A stretch of DNA of 64,000 nt from Sodiomyces alkalinus F11 (lineage: Eukaryota > Ascomycota > Sordariomycetes > Glomerellales > Plectosphaerellaceae): positions 206,340-270,339 of the forward strand of contig NW_021167091.1 of NCBI RefSeq assembly GCF_003711515.1, read 5' to 3'. Shown piece by piece: positions 14,131-25,500 of the stretch; within the stretch, counting starts at the first letter, position 1, and the number at the start of each line of letters is the position of its first letter. Both the position numbers and the translations under genes were made by a program. The notes beneath the pieces were generated by a model that ran no database searches, was not told the origin of the DNA, and saw nothing but the letters and a program-made list of their open reading frames with translations.

Positions 14131-14202
14131 CCCGAGGTCTGAAGCCCTTAGTCAGGCATGGATCCCCCAGGACCACGACGTGGTCCGTGTGCCCATGCGA
14201 CA
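14131..14202 (-). repeat. Unmutated end of a family 2 copia LTR
   Basis: The other 72 bp of the LTR interrupted by copy A. It runs from the AGGTC target site to the TGTCGCATGGGC terminus (read on the minus strand). It carries intact CpA/TpG sites, unlike the 202-bp part at 7,954-8,155. It is the boundary between transposon DNA and the gene island. Confidence 0.88.
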
Positions 14203-14671
14203 CAACAGGCTAGGTGAAATTGTTGAACGGAGCCTTACGGAGTGTCCGAAGTCGCAGATGCGCTCGATGACTCAGCCAACCCCAGGTGTTGTTCGGAAAC
14301 GCCATCGGACCTTGGATGGCGACAGACGCTCTCTGGCCTTCCCATAATAATTACTTGTCCCAGGCCTTGTCAAGTCCGGATTACACCATTTTCTGCATAC
14401 AATATTTCGTTGGCTTGCCCGCGTCAACACTGCAGTCAATCGCGACGAATTACGGCTTGATAAGTCTTATTGGACACGATATCCACTGACCTAGGTGCTG
14501 GTACTTCGCCGTGCCATTCATCTCGTTTTGGTCAGCGTCGCCCTTCCAAACATATTTCCGTGGCAGCTAGGTTCCTTGGTACGGCAAATTTGAACAGCTC
14601 CTTGTTGGTGTTATATAAAAGCGTATGTGGCACACCGTTATCCGAGCCTGCTCCATCCAGTACGGAGTACA
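14203..14671 (+). promoter_or_regulatory. Upstream region of the cystathionine beta-lyase gene with a TATA box
   Basis: Normal-composition DNA between the LTR remnant and the first in-frame ATG. A TATATAAAA box lies at 14,612-14,620, 52 bp before the ATG at 14,672, so transcription probably starts near or just before that ATG. The short open frames here (for example 13,982-14,347) run across the LTR boundary and show no family resemblance. Confidence 0.5.
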
Positions 14672-16078
14672 ATGAGCAACGGAAGCCCAGCAACTGCCAA
14701 AATGAGTGACCCTCTCAAACGGTTGGACTTGGATGGGCATGAAATGCCGCCCTCGCCTGCCCCGTCCAGCCCACGTACTGGTGGACGGCGCCGTTATGCT
14801 CTTGCCACAGAGCTCGTTTACACCGAGACCAAGGACCAGTATGGGGCGTCCAGCATTCCCATCTATCAGTCAGCCACCTTCAAGCAGGCTTCTGCGGCCG
14901 GAGGCACCAACGACTACGACTACACTCGCTCTGGTAATCCGACTCGCACGTATTTGGAACGCCACTTGGCAAAGATTATGAATGCAACAAGGGCCTTGGC
15001 CGTCGGGTCCGGAATGGGGGCGCTGGATGTCATCACTCGCCTGTTAAGAGCTGGCGACGAAGTCATTACTGGAGACGATCTCTATGGCGGCACCAATCGA
15101 TTGCTCGCTTACCTCTCTTCCAATCAAGGTATCGTCGTTCACCATGTAGACACCACCAATATCGATTCCGTCCGCCCCGTCATTTCCGACAAGACGACAA
15201 TGGTACTGTTAGAGAGTCCCACGAACCCTCTGATAAAGATTATCGACATCCCCTCTATCGCGCGGCTGGTGCATGAGGCCAATGACAGAGCTCTCGTCGT
15301 GGTGGATAACACTATGCTATCACCCATGCTGTCCAATCCTCTCCACCTTGGCGCTGATATTGTGTATGAATCGGGGACGAAGTATTTGTCCGGACACCAC
15401 GACATCATGGCAGGGGTGATTGGCGTCAACGATGCCGCTATTGGAGACAAACTGTACTTCACGATCAACGCAACCGGATGCGGCCTGTCACCGAACGATT
15501 CGTTTCTTCTCATGAGGGGCATCAAGACTCTTGCGATTCGTATGGAGAAGCAGCAGACCAATGCTCAGAAAATCGCAGAGTTTCTTGAGTCTCGCGGCTT
15601 CCGTGTACGCTATCCCGGTCTTAAGTCCCATCCCCAGTACGACCTCCACTGGTCCATGGCCAGAGGCGCTGGGGCAGTATTATCCTTCGAGACAGGTGAT
15701 GTCTCTATATCCGAGAGGATAGTGGAAGCCACACGGCTCTGGGGTATTAGCGTGAGTTTTGGCTGCGTGAATAGCTTGATCAGCATGCCGTGCCAAATGA
15801 GCCATGCGAGTATCGACCCGCAAACGCGTAAAGAACGACAAATGCCAGAAGACATCATCAGATTATGTGTTGGAATCGAAGACGTAAATGATCTCATCGA
15901 TGATTTATCTCGCGCTGTAAGTCGCTTCCGCTACGCACACCGTGCCTTCTTTTGGACTAACGTATTTTAGTTGGTTGAAGCAGGATCCGTGGCCGTTACC
16001 CTGGACGGCTTCAGGGCAACTGGGTCATCTTCATCGGCTCAACAATCAACCGCCATTGACAGCGACGGGGGAGTGTAG
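14672..16078 (+). CDS. Cystathionine beta-lyase (PLP enzyme), two exons
   Basis: Cleaves cystathionine to homocysteine, pyruvate and ammonia in methionine synthesis; a PLP enzyme of the Cys/Met metabolism family (EC 4.4.1.13 type, as in fungal metG/STR3). Exon 1 is 14,672-15,916 and exon 2 is 15,971-16,078, giving 450 residues. The intron (15,917-15,970, 54 bp) starts GTAAGT, has GACTAAC near its end and stops at TTTTAG. Splicing gives a family-like LVEAGS tail instead of an aromatic read-through. Visible motifs are QYGASSIPIYQSATF, YDYTRSGNPTR, SGMGALDV, the PLP lysine in SGTKYLSGHHD (Lys237), and GVNSLIS-type VNSLISMPCQMSHAS near the C terminus. The ATG at 14,672 has A at -3; the frame opens at 14,627 only with a GTG. 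A further ATG at 14,702 is possible. It converges on the SERINC gene. Cystathionine gamma-synthase or gamma-lyase is less likely because of the VNSLISMPC block, but this cannot be excluded by eye. Confidence 0.93.
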
Positions 16079-16531
16079 CCGCTTATGCGCCATTGTCAGG
16101 GTACTAGGCGTCCAGACCATGATATCGTATGTGAGGAGCCCATTGAGCGGAGAGACGCGGTTCCAGGGGTCTTTATCCATGTCATCTCCAGAATCTAGCT
16201 TAACCATCCCTTTGCTCTATGTACGTTGGCACATCTCTGCACATCTCTTTCTCGAATTGCGACTGCACTGTAGAATACATCCGTAATATCGGCACTACAG
16301 GGGAGACTGTCTTGCGACTGGACCCCATTTGGGTAGACCCGTTGGAATGCGTGGGGTCGAGATCTTTAATCCCGCATTCCAGCTTCACACTTTACCAGGA
16401 GTAAGAAGGCACTGAATCTAGAGAGGACGATAGCCTCGGATCAACCGCATCGAGCAGCAAATGACCCATTTGCATTGACAGACGACAAGTAAATCCAACA
16501 GCTGCAGTTCTTTAAAATTCATCAAACAACC
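16079..16531. other. Convergent intergenic region (3' UTRs)
   Basis: 453 bp between the stop codons of the lyase (+) and SERINC (-) genes, unmutated. I see no gene. The short open frames here on both strands overlap one another and resemble nothing I know. Confidence 0.6.
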
Positions 16532-18095
16532 CTAGAAATCGAATCGGTCTGGAAGAACAACCGGGGCTACCAAAGTCCAGGTGTACAAAGCGTAACACAC
16601 CCACGCGCTTATAATCTTAACCCAGCTAGCCCAGTAGGTGCGTCCGACAGGTGCGAAGTCCCCATCTTGTTGTGACTGGTCGACACTCATGCCTAGCAGT
16701 GTTGCTATCCAAGCCGTGGCCAAGAAGAATATAATGTGGAAAACGCTGTAGGTATACTGCGTCTGATTTCTCTCGTCATCCCCAGCGGCCTGACTTTCAT
16801 CTTCACCCTCACCATCTGATAAGAGAGCGTCGGCAGGCAAGCTGCCTTCTTCGACTGCACGTCGCAGAGCTTCGGCGCGCATTTCTCGATGAGCGCGAGG
16901 CTGCTGAGTAACAAGATCGTGCTCGTCCGACTCAGGAAGACGGATACCTCGTCCGGTACCCAGTCCTAAACTCTGTGTTGCTGCTCGAGTGGTGGTATAA
17001 GCCACAGTAAGCATGGTGACAACGGCCCCAATAACGATGGAGGTCGTCCGAGTCCCCTGGGCCCGAACCAGAGGGTTGCAATGCTTGTCGTCCGGCTCCA
17101 TGGACACGGCCGACATGGTCAGATACGTGCAATAAATTGCGACCATTGCGGCTTGGGCTAGGCCAGCCTTCGGATTATACTCCTGCACAGTCGGGTTGAC
17201 AGAGATAAATGACGTCACCAACCAAAGAAGGAGGTTGACGGTTATAGCAACTTGGTTCATGGAGCAACCACCGCCAGCAAAGAAGATGTACTGGACGATG
17301 GTCATGGCCAGAGAAGCGACGTACATTCCCAGGGTGGATCCAATGAGTACAGTCCTCCAGGCCTTGGATTCGGTTGCGTCGATTTTCTCCAGGCAGTATT
17401 CGGCCCATCCGTGGGCGAGATCCACGAGCAGAATCAGGCCGAGTATGAGGAAGAGCATGGCACAGAATAGGGAAACATAGTTCCCCCAAACTTGGAAGAA
17501 TTCGTCTGGAATCAGGAAAGAAAGCACAATCAAGGAGAGCCAAGCCAAGACTTTGGGACCCCAGTACCCATTCTGAAGCGCAGCACGGGGATTCTTCGAC
17601 GATTTAATGCCGAAAAGGAGACCAGCGAAGACGAGATGGAAGAGACCCAGGGCGAAGTTAATACGGTTCATAGCGAGCCATCCATGGCATTGGCCCGTAG
17701 GGCAGTCGATCTTAACATAGTCGAGCATCAGATGTTCGAGTTTCTTGATGGCCCAAGGTGTAAGCATTATCCATGACAGGGTCGAGTTGACTAGGAGAAG
17801 TAGAGCATAGGCGACTCGAGTGGCAACACTGGTTACAAACTGTCAGTCTCAGTCACCTCAGTAAGAAAATGTGGAAGAAATATATGGAAGTAATAACTAC
17901 CTGTTGCCGCATTTCCCACAAGCACTGCATATTGCCGAACATGTGGCGGCACCACAACAGCTCGCAGCAAAGGTGATAAGCTAACACGCTGTTAATATGA
18001 ATTTGGATGTCTGAGGGATATTGGGAGCGGAGGAGAAGACTTGCAGTGGTGATACTGGGAACTGCCAGGAGTGGCAAAGAGAGGAGAGCGCCCAT
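16532..18095 (-). CDS. SERINC/TMS1 family multi-pass membrane protein, three exons
   Basis: Serine incorporator family (yeast Tms1). Members sit in endomembranes or plasma membrane and are linked to serine and lipid handling, though the exact activity is debated. Exons are 18,045-18,095, 17,901-17,980 and 16,532-17,828, giving 475 residues, a normal length. The N terminus MGALLSLPLLAVPS and the Cys-rich FAASCCGAATC/CSACGKC segment are classic and appear only after splicing. About ten hydrophobic segments follow, with SMEPDDKHCNPLVRAQGTR and NPTVQEYNPKAGL in the core, an acidic loop (DGEGEDESQ), and APVGRTYWASWVKIISAW near the end. Intron 2 (17,829-17,900) is GT-AG. Intron 1 (17,981-18,044, 64 bp) needs a GC donor (GCAAGT) with a TTAG acceptor, because the nearby GT donor breaks the frame. 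No RIP mutations are seen; the gene looks functional. Confidence 0.94.
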
Positions 18096-18400
18096 CGTGA
18101 TAGTTGTAGGAACATGCGAATTGGTACGTAGAGTTCAAGCTCATGCAGTTTCAAGTTGACTCGCTGGATGATACAACTCCGTAGGTAGGCAATTACCGGG
18201 TGGATCATCCTCAGCAACGTCTACCCCGTCCAGGCTACGGAGCGAGAAGTACCTTACCTACCTATGCACGGAAGGCTATTTTCCGCCGGGGTTTAGCCTT
18301 CTATTCCCCACTCCTTTTCGAGTATTTGATCTCCCGCCACAAGTTACGAATGACCTTCTCCTTCTGATTTTCTTCCTTCCCCATCTACTTCGATGAGCAT
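18096..18400. promoter_or_regulatory. Upstream region of the SERINC gene
   Basis: Normal-composition DNA 5' of the SERINC start. It includes pyrimidine-rich tracts near 18,300-18,390. No clear TATA box is placed for the minus strand. It may also serve the doubtful small + strand gene beginning at 18,401. Confidence 0.35.
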
Positions 18401-18844
18401 ATGTCGTCTCTTTTACTTCCCTACGCATCTAAATCGGTTCCTGCCACCACAGACCTGTCTCTACCACTATCTCAGGTATGACTCTACCCAACGACTCGTT
18501 GCCCGCCCGAATGATGTTATCATTCACTGTTTTCGCGACTTCCTGAGCGAAGAAACAAAACATGCACTACCATCTGATCCTTGAACCGGCCCTTGATATT
18601 CCCCATTACATACCTGCACGTCACACATGAATTGCTATCTAATTCGCACACCAGTCGGTCGATTGCTGGCGTGTGTCAGCTTTGAAGCTCGGTGTTTCAA
18701 CTTACCGTTTTCTCCCAATGTAAGTAAATCTCTCGTCCCCTGCTTTATGCCTATCTACTGCCTATTTTCAAAGATGAGACACTTTTATCATTCAGTTCTG
18801 CTGCTGAGCGCTGTGATGAGATACCATACCAAACCAAACCCTGA
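18401..18844 (+). CDS. Doubtful small spliced gene, function unknown
   Basis: I do not recognise this. A reading frame can be assembled from three exons: 18,401-18,475, 18,655-18,719 and 18,796-18,844. The introns begin GTATGA and GTAAGT and end ACACCAG and CATTCAG. The 62-residue product begins MSSLLLPYASK and ends at TGA with no frame break. The second intron has a textbook donor. Against it: short length, no family resemblance, and several alternative splice choices. It could equally be a 5' UTR or non-coding transcript, or the 5' end of a gene cut by the MULE-like DNA that begins near 19.25 kb. Confidence 0.2.
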
Positions 18845-19245
18845 TGGAATTCGTTGCACCTCTATCCAAATGTTGTCCTTTTTTTTTTTCGCCGGGAGAA
18901 CCACGATTTGCTGACTTGGGGCTATATTCAATAGGTTCTCATTTGTACTTGAGTTGAGTGTCCAAACATGCACCCCGAGTGCCCCCATATCTCCTTAGTT
19001 GTTAGCTCGTTTGTATTGTACCCATTACTGGGTAATTAATCTCATACACAAGACTATATCATTCCGTCCCAGCAGTTTTCACATTTAGTTGATCTGCTTA
19101 ATGTACTGTGGAATACTCTTGTCACATAAGCTCTTTGCAAAGCTGTTACTACCTAAGGTAGTCACGCGCTGCTTTGTTACCATGATACAAATAGGGACCG
19201 TCTAGAGAGGCACCACGTGTTTTGGCTGGAGAGGCACCTAAAAAT
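18845..19245. other. Unmutated DNA with no gene seen
   Basis: Normal CpA content up to about 19,245, then an abrupt change to RIP-type composition. A T-homopolymer lies near 18,879-18,889. The phrase GAGAGGCACC occurs twice at about 19,204-19,241, just before the boundary. No coding signal. Confidence 0.5.
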
Positions 19246-22200
19246 GGGCCCGTTCCACCGAACCTATATTTCGATATCGAGGTATAGGAAAAGGTATAAA
19301 CCTAGCGAGGAATATAACCTCTCGTGAAGTACCCTTGTATTTACTACTAAATATTACGATTCCTGCCTATCCACACCTACCTCCGAGCAATCTATCTTTT
19401 ACTAGTTCTTTTCTACTATATAATAATAACGCCTAGTAAAGCTATCGTAATCTAAATAACGTTAGTTAGGCAGGGCCGGCCTTACAGCCCGCCCCCGCCG
19501 CTAGTATCCTTTACTATATTTAAGGAGACCGATAAGGTCGTAAAATCCTATACCCTCGCTAACGGATATAGCCTTATTATAAAGAAGCGTTCTCCTACTA
19601 ACAATAACGCGACTCGATATGCCTATAGGTGCGGAAAGGGCTAGTGAAACGTATTAAGGGCAGGGCCTAGAGTTCACGACATTAAGCGCCGGAAAATAAG
19701 CTCCTAGATAACGGCGTGCCTGTTTAGTATATCGATTAAGCGCCAGGACGATAATAGCTAGGCTATTTTACTACTAACGAGTATCTAGAGCTAGAGCTAT
19801 AATCACGATATAGTAGGGGCCGCTATATTCGCGACTTATAGGTCTAGCTAGCTTACTTAACGTCGTAATAAGGTTATTACGATAGTAAATAGTAGTATAG
19901 GCCCGCGGAATATCGGTAATAGTCTTTGTTAATTATAGGCAGCTATAGGTGCTCTTACCATAGATATTATAAGTGAAGATATTACTAACTTACTTTTAAG
20001 ATATCGCCTATAAGAACTTATAAGGCGTACGCCCTTAGAGTAGCTTTACAAGATAAGTATCCTGCCCCTCCTCTTTATTTATATCTAATCGTTGTTATTA
20101 GTAATTAAATAATCCCGACAACTTCTACTCCTAAGATAGCTAAGATACTATAGGTCGAATATAATCCCTTTGTATTAGTCCTTATTCTACGATCCTACTA
20201 CTCTAGTAAGCTCCCGATATTATAATAATAGACTATATATATATAATAAACAGGTTCTATATACCTCTACTTAATATCTACGGCGTTACTCCTTTTCGGA
20301 AAGTATTCTCGATTACCTTTATCTTTATGAATAGCGAACGTGAGGCTTAATATGCGTTGGCGATCAAGACTCTCTTTAAGTATATAGGGACCTTCTATTC
20401 CAATCTACTACGCTGTATTATTACCGATAAGGAGCTAGCCCTTATAAACGTCTTAGAAGTATACTAAATCTATAGTATAATTACCTATATACTATAGCTC
20501 TAGTATATTAATAAAAATATACTAGCTAAGATAAAGCAGTATTTTCCTAAGGTAACACATACCGCCGATAGCAGGATTAAGCGGTACCCTTCTTTCCAGA
20601 CGTTCCTAAAGGCCTAGCATGCCTTAGTCGTATCGTTAACGGATAAAGAATATAATAAGAGGCTAGAGGAATTTAAGGTCTATAGCAGGGAGCATAAAAG
20701 TGCTATAAATTACGCCCTCGATATATAGATCACGCTATATAAATACAAATCGTTACTTTTTCGGTTAACTAGATAGCTAACTTCGGCTACATAACTATAT
20801 CTATCACGGAGTCATCGCACGCTAGTTTAAAGTTATATCTAATTAATAGTTCTTGCGATTTTATACTGGTTTATGGTAAGCTATATCTTTAGCAGGAGAA
20901 TTAAAGTCGTAATATATTTCTCGAGAGGGTCAAACGTTCGAATAAGGTAGCGTTCTTAAAGCTAGATCGATCTCTTTAGAGAGATTAGTACTAAGGTTAT
21001 TCCCTAGGCTGCCTACTTAATGGAAGCTAAGTTATAGCGCTTACTTAAAAGGCGACTAGATTAGCCGCTACTCCTATAGCCTATAAGCGATATCTATGGA
21101 GATAGTCATATATAAGCTATTACTACCTTAGGCTTACCTTATAGGTATATTCCATATAACTACGTTTAAGACTATAAATCTCTTAATATCTTATAAATTG
21201 ATATATGCTAATAGTAGAACCGCCTATCTGCCATAGAATGAGTTAGAAGTATTAGTGGTATCTCGGGCTTTTTAAATCCTCCTCCGCCCCGAGATCCTAT
21301 ACAGGTATATGGAAAAGACAGGCCTAAAGGTAGTATCGCGATATAATTAACGAGTCGTAAAAAGGCCTAGGAAAAGACTAGTATAAAGCGTTTACCCTTG
21401 GCGTTTAAGATTACTAAGGTATAAGAACGACTTAAGGTATAACCACCGCCTTTAATAGCTCGTACCTCTATAGGTGCTAGCAATATTCTTATAGTCTATA
21501 AACCAGGCACCCTTACGGCGAGGCGCTTAGTAAGATATATCGTCGACCTCGCGGATAAACTAGACCTATTTATAGATACCGCCATGGACTATAATAATTA
21601 CGACGGAGCCCTGATTTCCACTATATTTAAGGGCGAATTAGATATATAGGTAAGGTAGTAAGAGTAAGAAGTAATAGAGAGAGGAAGTAAAGAAGTATAA
21701 ATAGTATTGGTTTAGTAGTTATAGTTAATTAAATAGGTTTACGTAGGTTATATAATCGGATTAATATCGGGCCTAAATATTATACTAAGATACTTCTACT
21801 AGAGTGGCTTTATAGTACTAGTACTATACCCTGTCTAGGTAAATATCTGGCTAGCTAGTACTATTAGACCTAGAGATTCTAGAGTTTAAAAGGGCGACCT
21901 TTACTATAGTAAATAAAGTATAATAAAGATATCTTCTACTAAGCTAAGGGGGAACCCCGCCGAGTATATATCTCTTAGCCGGTCTAGTCTAACTATAACC
22001 CGAGTATCTATACCGCGCTACTCTCGCGCGTAGTCTAAGCCCTATATATTTCCTATCTATGTAGAGAGTGCCGGAGCTATACGTTCTTTATCCGCGTAAA
22101 TAGTACTCGCGCCCTTCGCTTTATAGCTAAGCGAGAAGCATTTACGCTATCCTCGCCAGAGGCGTATTATATACCCCGGGCAATAAAAGCCCTAAGTCCC

Positions 22201-22350
22201 GCGGGCATTAACCTATATAGAACTAATAGCGCGAGGCATGTAGACTCCTATGCTCTAGGAAGGCGGCGCCGCCCCGTTATAACTTAATGACTATATTCGG
22301 CAATAATACACATAATAGTAAGGAAATAGTGGTTATAATAATGTAGTATA
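19246..22350 (+). mobile_element. RIP-degraded Mutator-like element (MULE transposase)
   Basis: The + strand translation, read through stops, resembles a MULE transposase. The catalytic core includes a DYIYIINR block near 20,231 (DCTYKTNR-like), then PLLNIYGVTPF, and CIITDKELALINVL near 20,417-20,445, with both Asp codons kept (20,231-20,233 and 20,426-20,428). A degraded SWIM-like block (LGLPYRYIP) lies near 21,130. All open frames are short. I could not match terminal inverted repeats: the left edge is set by the composition change and the right edge by lighter mutation at about 22,360. Sure of the superfamily, not of the ends. Confidence 0.8.
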
Positions 22351-22520
22351 TTTTGCTAACTTTTGAAGATAGCGGACAAGCGGAAGGCACGAAAGTCACG
22401 AAAAGCAGGTGGAAAAATAAGAAGGTAATAATAGGATTATAAGATAGGATTTCTTCACGCGTGAAGATCCAGAAAACAGATTAAGAAGAACAAAGAAAGA
22501 AAGAACCGAACCGAGGAAAC
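22351..22520. other. Lightly mutated gap between transposons
   Basis: A stretch keeping many CpA sites (for example GCACGAAAGTCACGAAAAGC near 22,388) between two heavily RIPed blocks. It may be original host DNA or unique element DNA too short to be RIPed. No gene. Confidence 0.5.
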
Positions 22521-25500
22521 GGGTTAATGTAGTATAGGCTAGCGTGTAGTCTTAGGGCTAAGGGTAAATAAAGCTAAGTCTCTTATCCACCCAGAGTCGC
22601 GACATACGCTAGTATAAAGGGCGTAAACCTATAAATAAATCTTCCTAACTACTACCTTAGTCCGTTTCTTTTTTATACTTTTACCTTTATTACCCTGATT
22701 AGAAGTACCGTAAACCTGTCCAGACATATTTCCCCGACTAGAAGACTTTTCCTTATATTTATTATTTATTCTATTTATAAGTAAGCCTAACTACGAGGAC
22801 GTTATAGAGATATACTATATATATACTCTTTTCTATAATAAGTATAGGTTTCTTTTATTATAATTTCGAATTCTTCACTTTTATTCCCCTAATTACCGTA
22901 TAATTTATCGGACCTAAGCTAAATTATATCTGGTTTAATATAAGCTGCCTATTCTGCGGAAAGGAGTTATAATCGGGAATAACTAGTATAGGAACGGTTA
23001 CTAAGGGTATAATATAATTAAGAGAAATACCATTGAAGGCTATAAGCCGTAAATAGTAAATCTCTCCTTTACTAACCCTAGTACTAGTAACTTATTAAGT
23101 TATTACGTTCATCTTAATAGCCTGATTTTAAAAGTATAAAGGCCCTCCCCTTTCTATTACTTAAAGCCCCTTTTCCTAATCTCTATTCCTAATCGCTCTC
23201 CCTATTACTAATATTATACCCCGATTCCCCTAACCACGCCTATATATATATATATTACCCTTAAACCTACTATCTATAAGTTCCTTATCCGGAAAGAAAA
23301 GACTAACACTATACCTATCACCAGAAGAGTAGGTTTAAGACACTAAGTTAACAGCGTTAAAAGCCCCGCTAGAAAAACCTCTAAGAAAGAAAAACGTAAT
23401 ATCACGACAATAACGGCGATAATAATATTAAAAACCGGAAAGTCAGGGGATTCCCTAGCTTTATTAGCCTAATTAAGCGATTACCGGCCGTTACCTATAA
23501 ATCTTATTCTTCTTATAAGGGCTTTATTAGGTCCGTGGAGTCTATTTATATAGAGTAGAAAACGGATTACTATAAAGAAAAGGAAAAGAGAAAAAGATAA
23601 GCCACGAAAAAGACCTCCTTTTATATCTATTTCCCCCCTAATCTTATTACCTAACCCTGCTTTCCTATATAATAGCTCTTTCTTCCCCTAACTACGCGGG
23701 CGACTTATGCTTAGAAGCTTATTTCGTTATAATTCACTACCTACTAGCTAATCTAGCCCCGAATACTTTATTTAACTATAGCTACGCCTTTATCCCCTTA
23801 ATCACCGTAAAAAACACTTATCCCCCCCCTTTTTTTACTCCTAAACCGGTCCTTCCTTCTAGTCCTTATATTCGGGGATATACACCTTAATCTCCCTATA
23901 CTAGATACGAGCCCTTACGGGAAAAGAGATCCGATAATACTTAATAGTCTCCCCCTTCTAATACTAAGCTCTATCCTTAACCCTTTAGTAATAGCTATCT
24001 AGTTTAGTCTAATACCGATATATTAGAGCTAGAACTATAGCCGGAATACTATCTCGAGCTAGGAGATCTTAACCTCCCGAAGTATCGCGTTACTAATAAG
24101 CCACCTATTAATAAATAGCCTTTATATTAATAATATAAACGCCACGCCGAGGGAACTATAAGGGATAATAGTTTTTATTATAAATCGACTAAGGCAGTAT
24201 TATACTCTACTTAGGGGAAGGGTTAGGGTAACTAACGCCCGGATACATATCGTCTAACTAGGAGACCTCCTAATCACCCTATTAGAACTGCCCTCGGAGG
24301 GTATCGTCACGATACATGTAGGCGGACTTATAAAATTAATAGTTAGTATAGTCCGGGAATTCTCCGCTTCCCTGGATTGATACGCACTCGAAAAAAGGGT
24401 ATAGGATCTTATTATTAACCCGATTAGTTATAGCTATCTAACGCTCCTCGTAGTATTAGTAGGGAACCTTATTAACGGTGCCGTATGCTTAGATTAGAAG
24501 CGCCCTAGTAGCGTAAGGCCGTGGGACGATTTTTATAAGATACTCTCTCTAAGGGCTAGCTATATCCTTCGCTATAAAGACTCGATAACGGAAGTGAGGT
24601 AAGCCGTTACTAGTCTTTATCTTTATAAATAGACTAACCTCGATATCTCTAAGGTTAAGAAGAGTATCCTAGACCTGTCTAGCGACTATTACCTTACTTT
24701 CTCCGGGGATTAGTAACTATAGGAAATCTAGCTCGATATACGATAAGCTACCCTTACTGCCTACCTTATACTAGCCAAGATAAGAGTTTACCTATAGGTT
24801 TATTAGTCTTTATATAGCCTAATCAGGGTAGCCTACGTATAGAATCAATAAAAACTTATTACTATATCTATTAGGGTTACTCCGAAGGAGTATTTCTTAC
24901 AGGCCCTAAGGGGTGAATAAGCTACAGGCTAGAACCACGGCGTTAGTTTAATAGACTATTAATAAGTAACGGCCTTCTTTCTTTCGTAAGACTCTATCTC
25001 GTTAAGTATACTAATTAGCCGTTTAGTCGTTATTATTACTATTATTAGTTATTATAGGTATAGGTAGTGGTTATATTCGTATCTGCCTTAATATTATAGT
25101 AGGAAAAAGAAGATAAAAAGGACGGATACCGTTAGAAAGCCCGCCTTTCATACTCGAAGGATCGAGCGATTAAGAGAGGTTACGAGCCTTATCGCTACTA
25201 TAAATTATAAAGACGGCTATTTAGTTAAAGTAGTTATAAAGAGTCTTTACCTACTATAGCTTAAAGGAGTAATTTACTATTTCCCCTTTTAGATCCTTTT
25301 ATCCTTAAGTTACGGCAGTGCCTATAACTAAATAGCGTAAAAGCCAGCTTATCCGATCTTTTTCGACTAATTAGAGCCCGGATTTTAATATCTTTTTCCT
25401 AATCGGGAACCTTCCAGCCGAATTAAAGAAGTCACTATCGCTATAACTAAGGCATACCTTCTTTAACTAATCGAAAGACTCCTTTATAGGTAGTAGCTAA

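Noticed and set aside
14627..15970. Single-exon lyase frame of 447 codons
   Set aside because: It begins with GTG, 45 bp before the first ATG, and ends in the intron. The spliced model from 14,672 fits the family.
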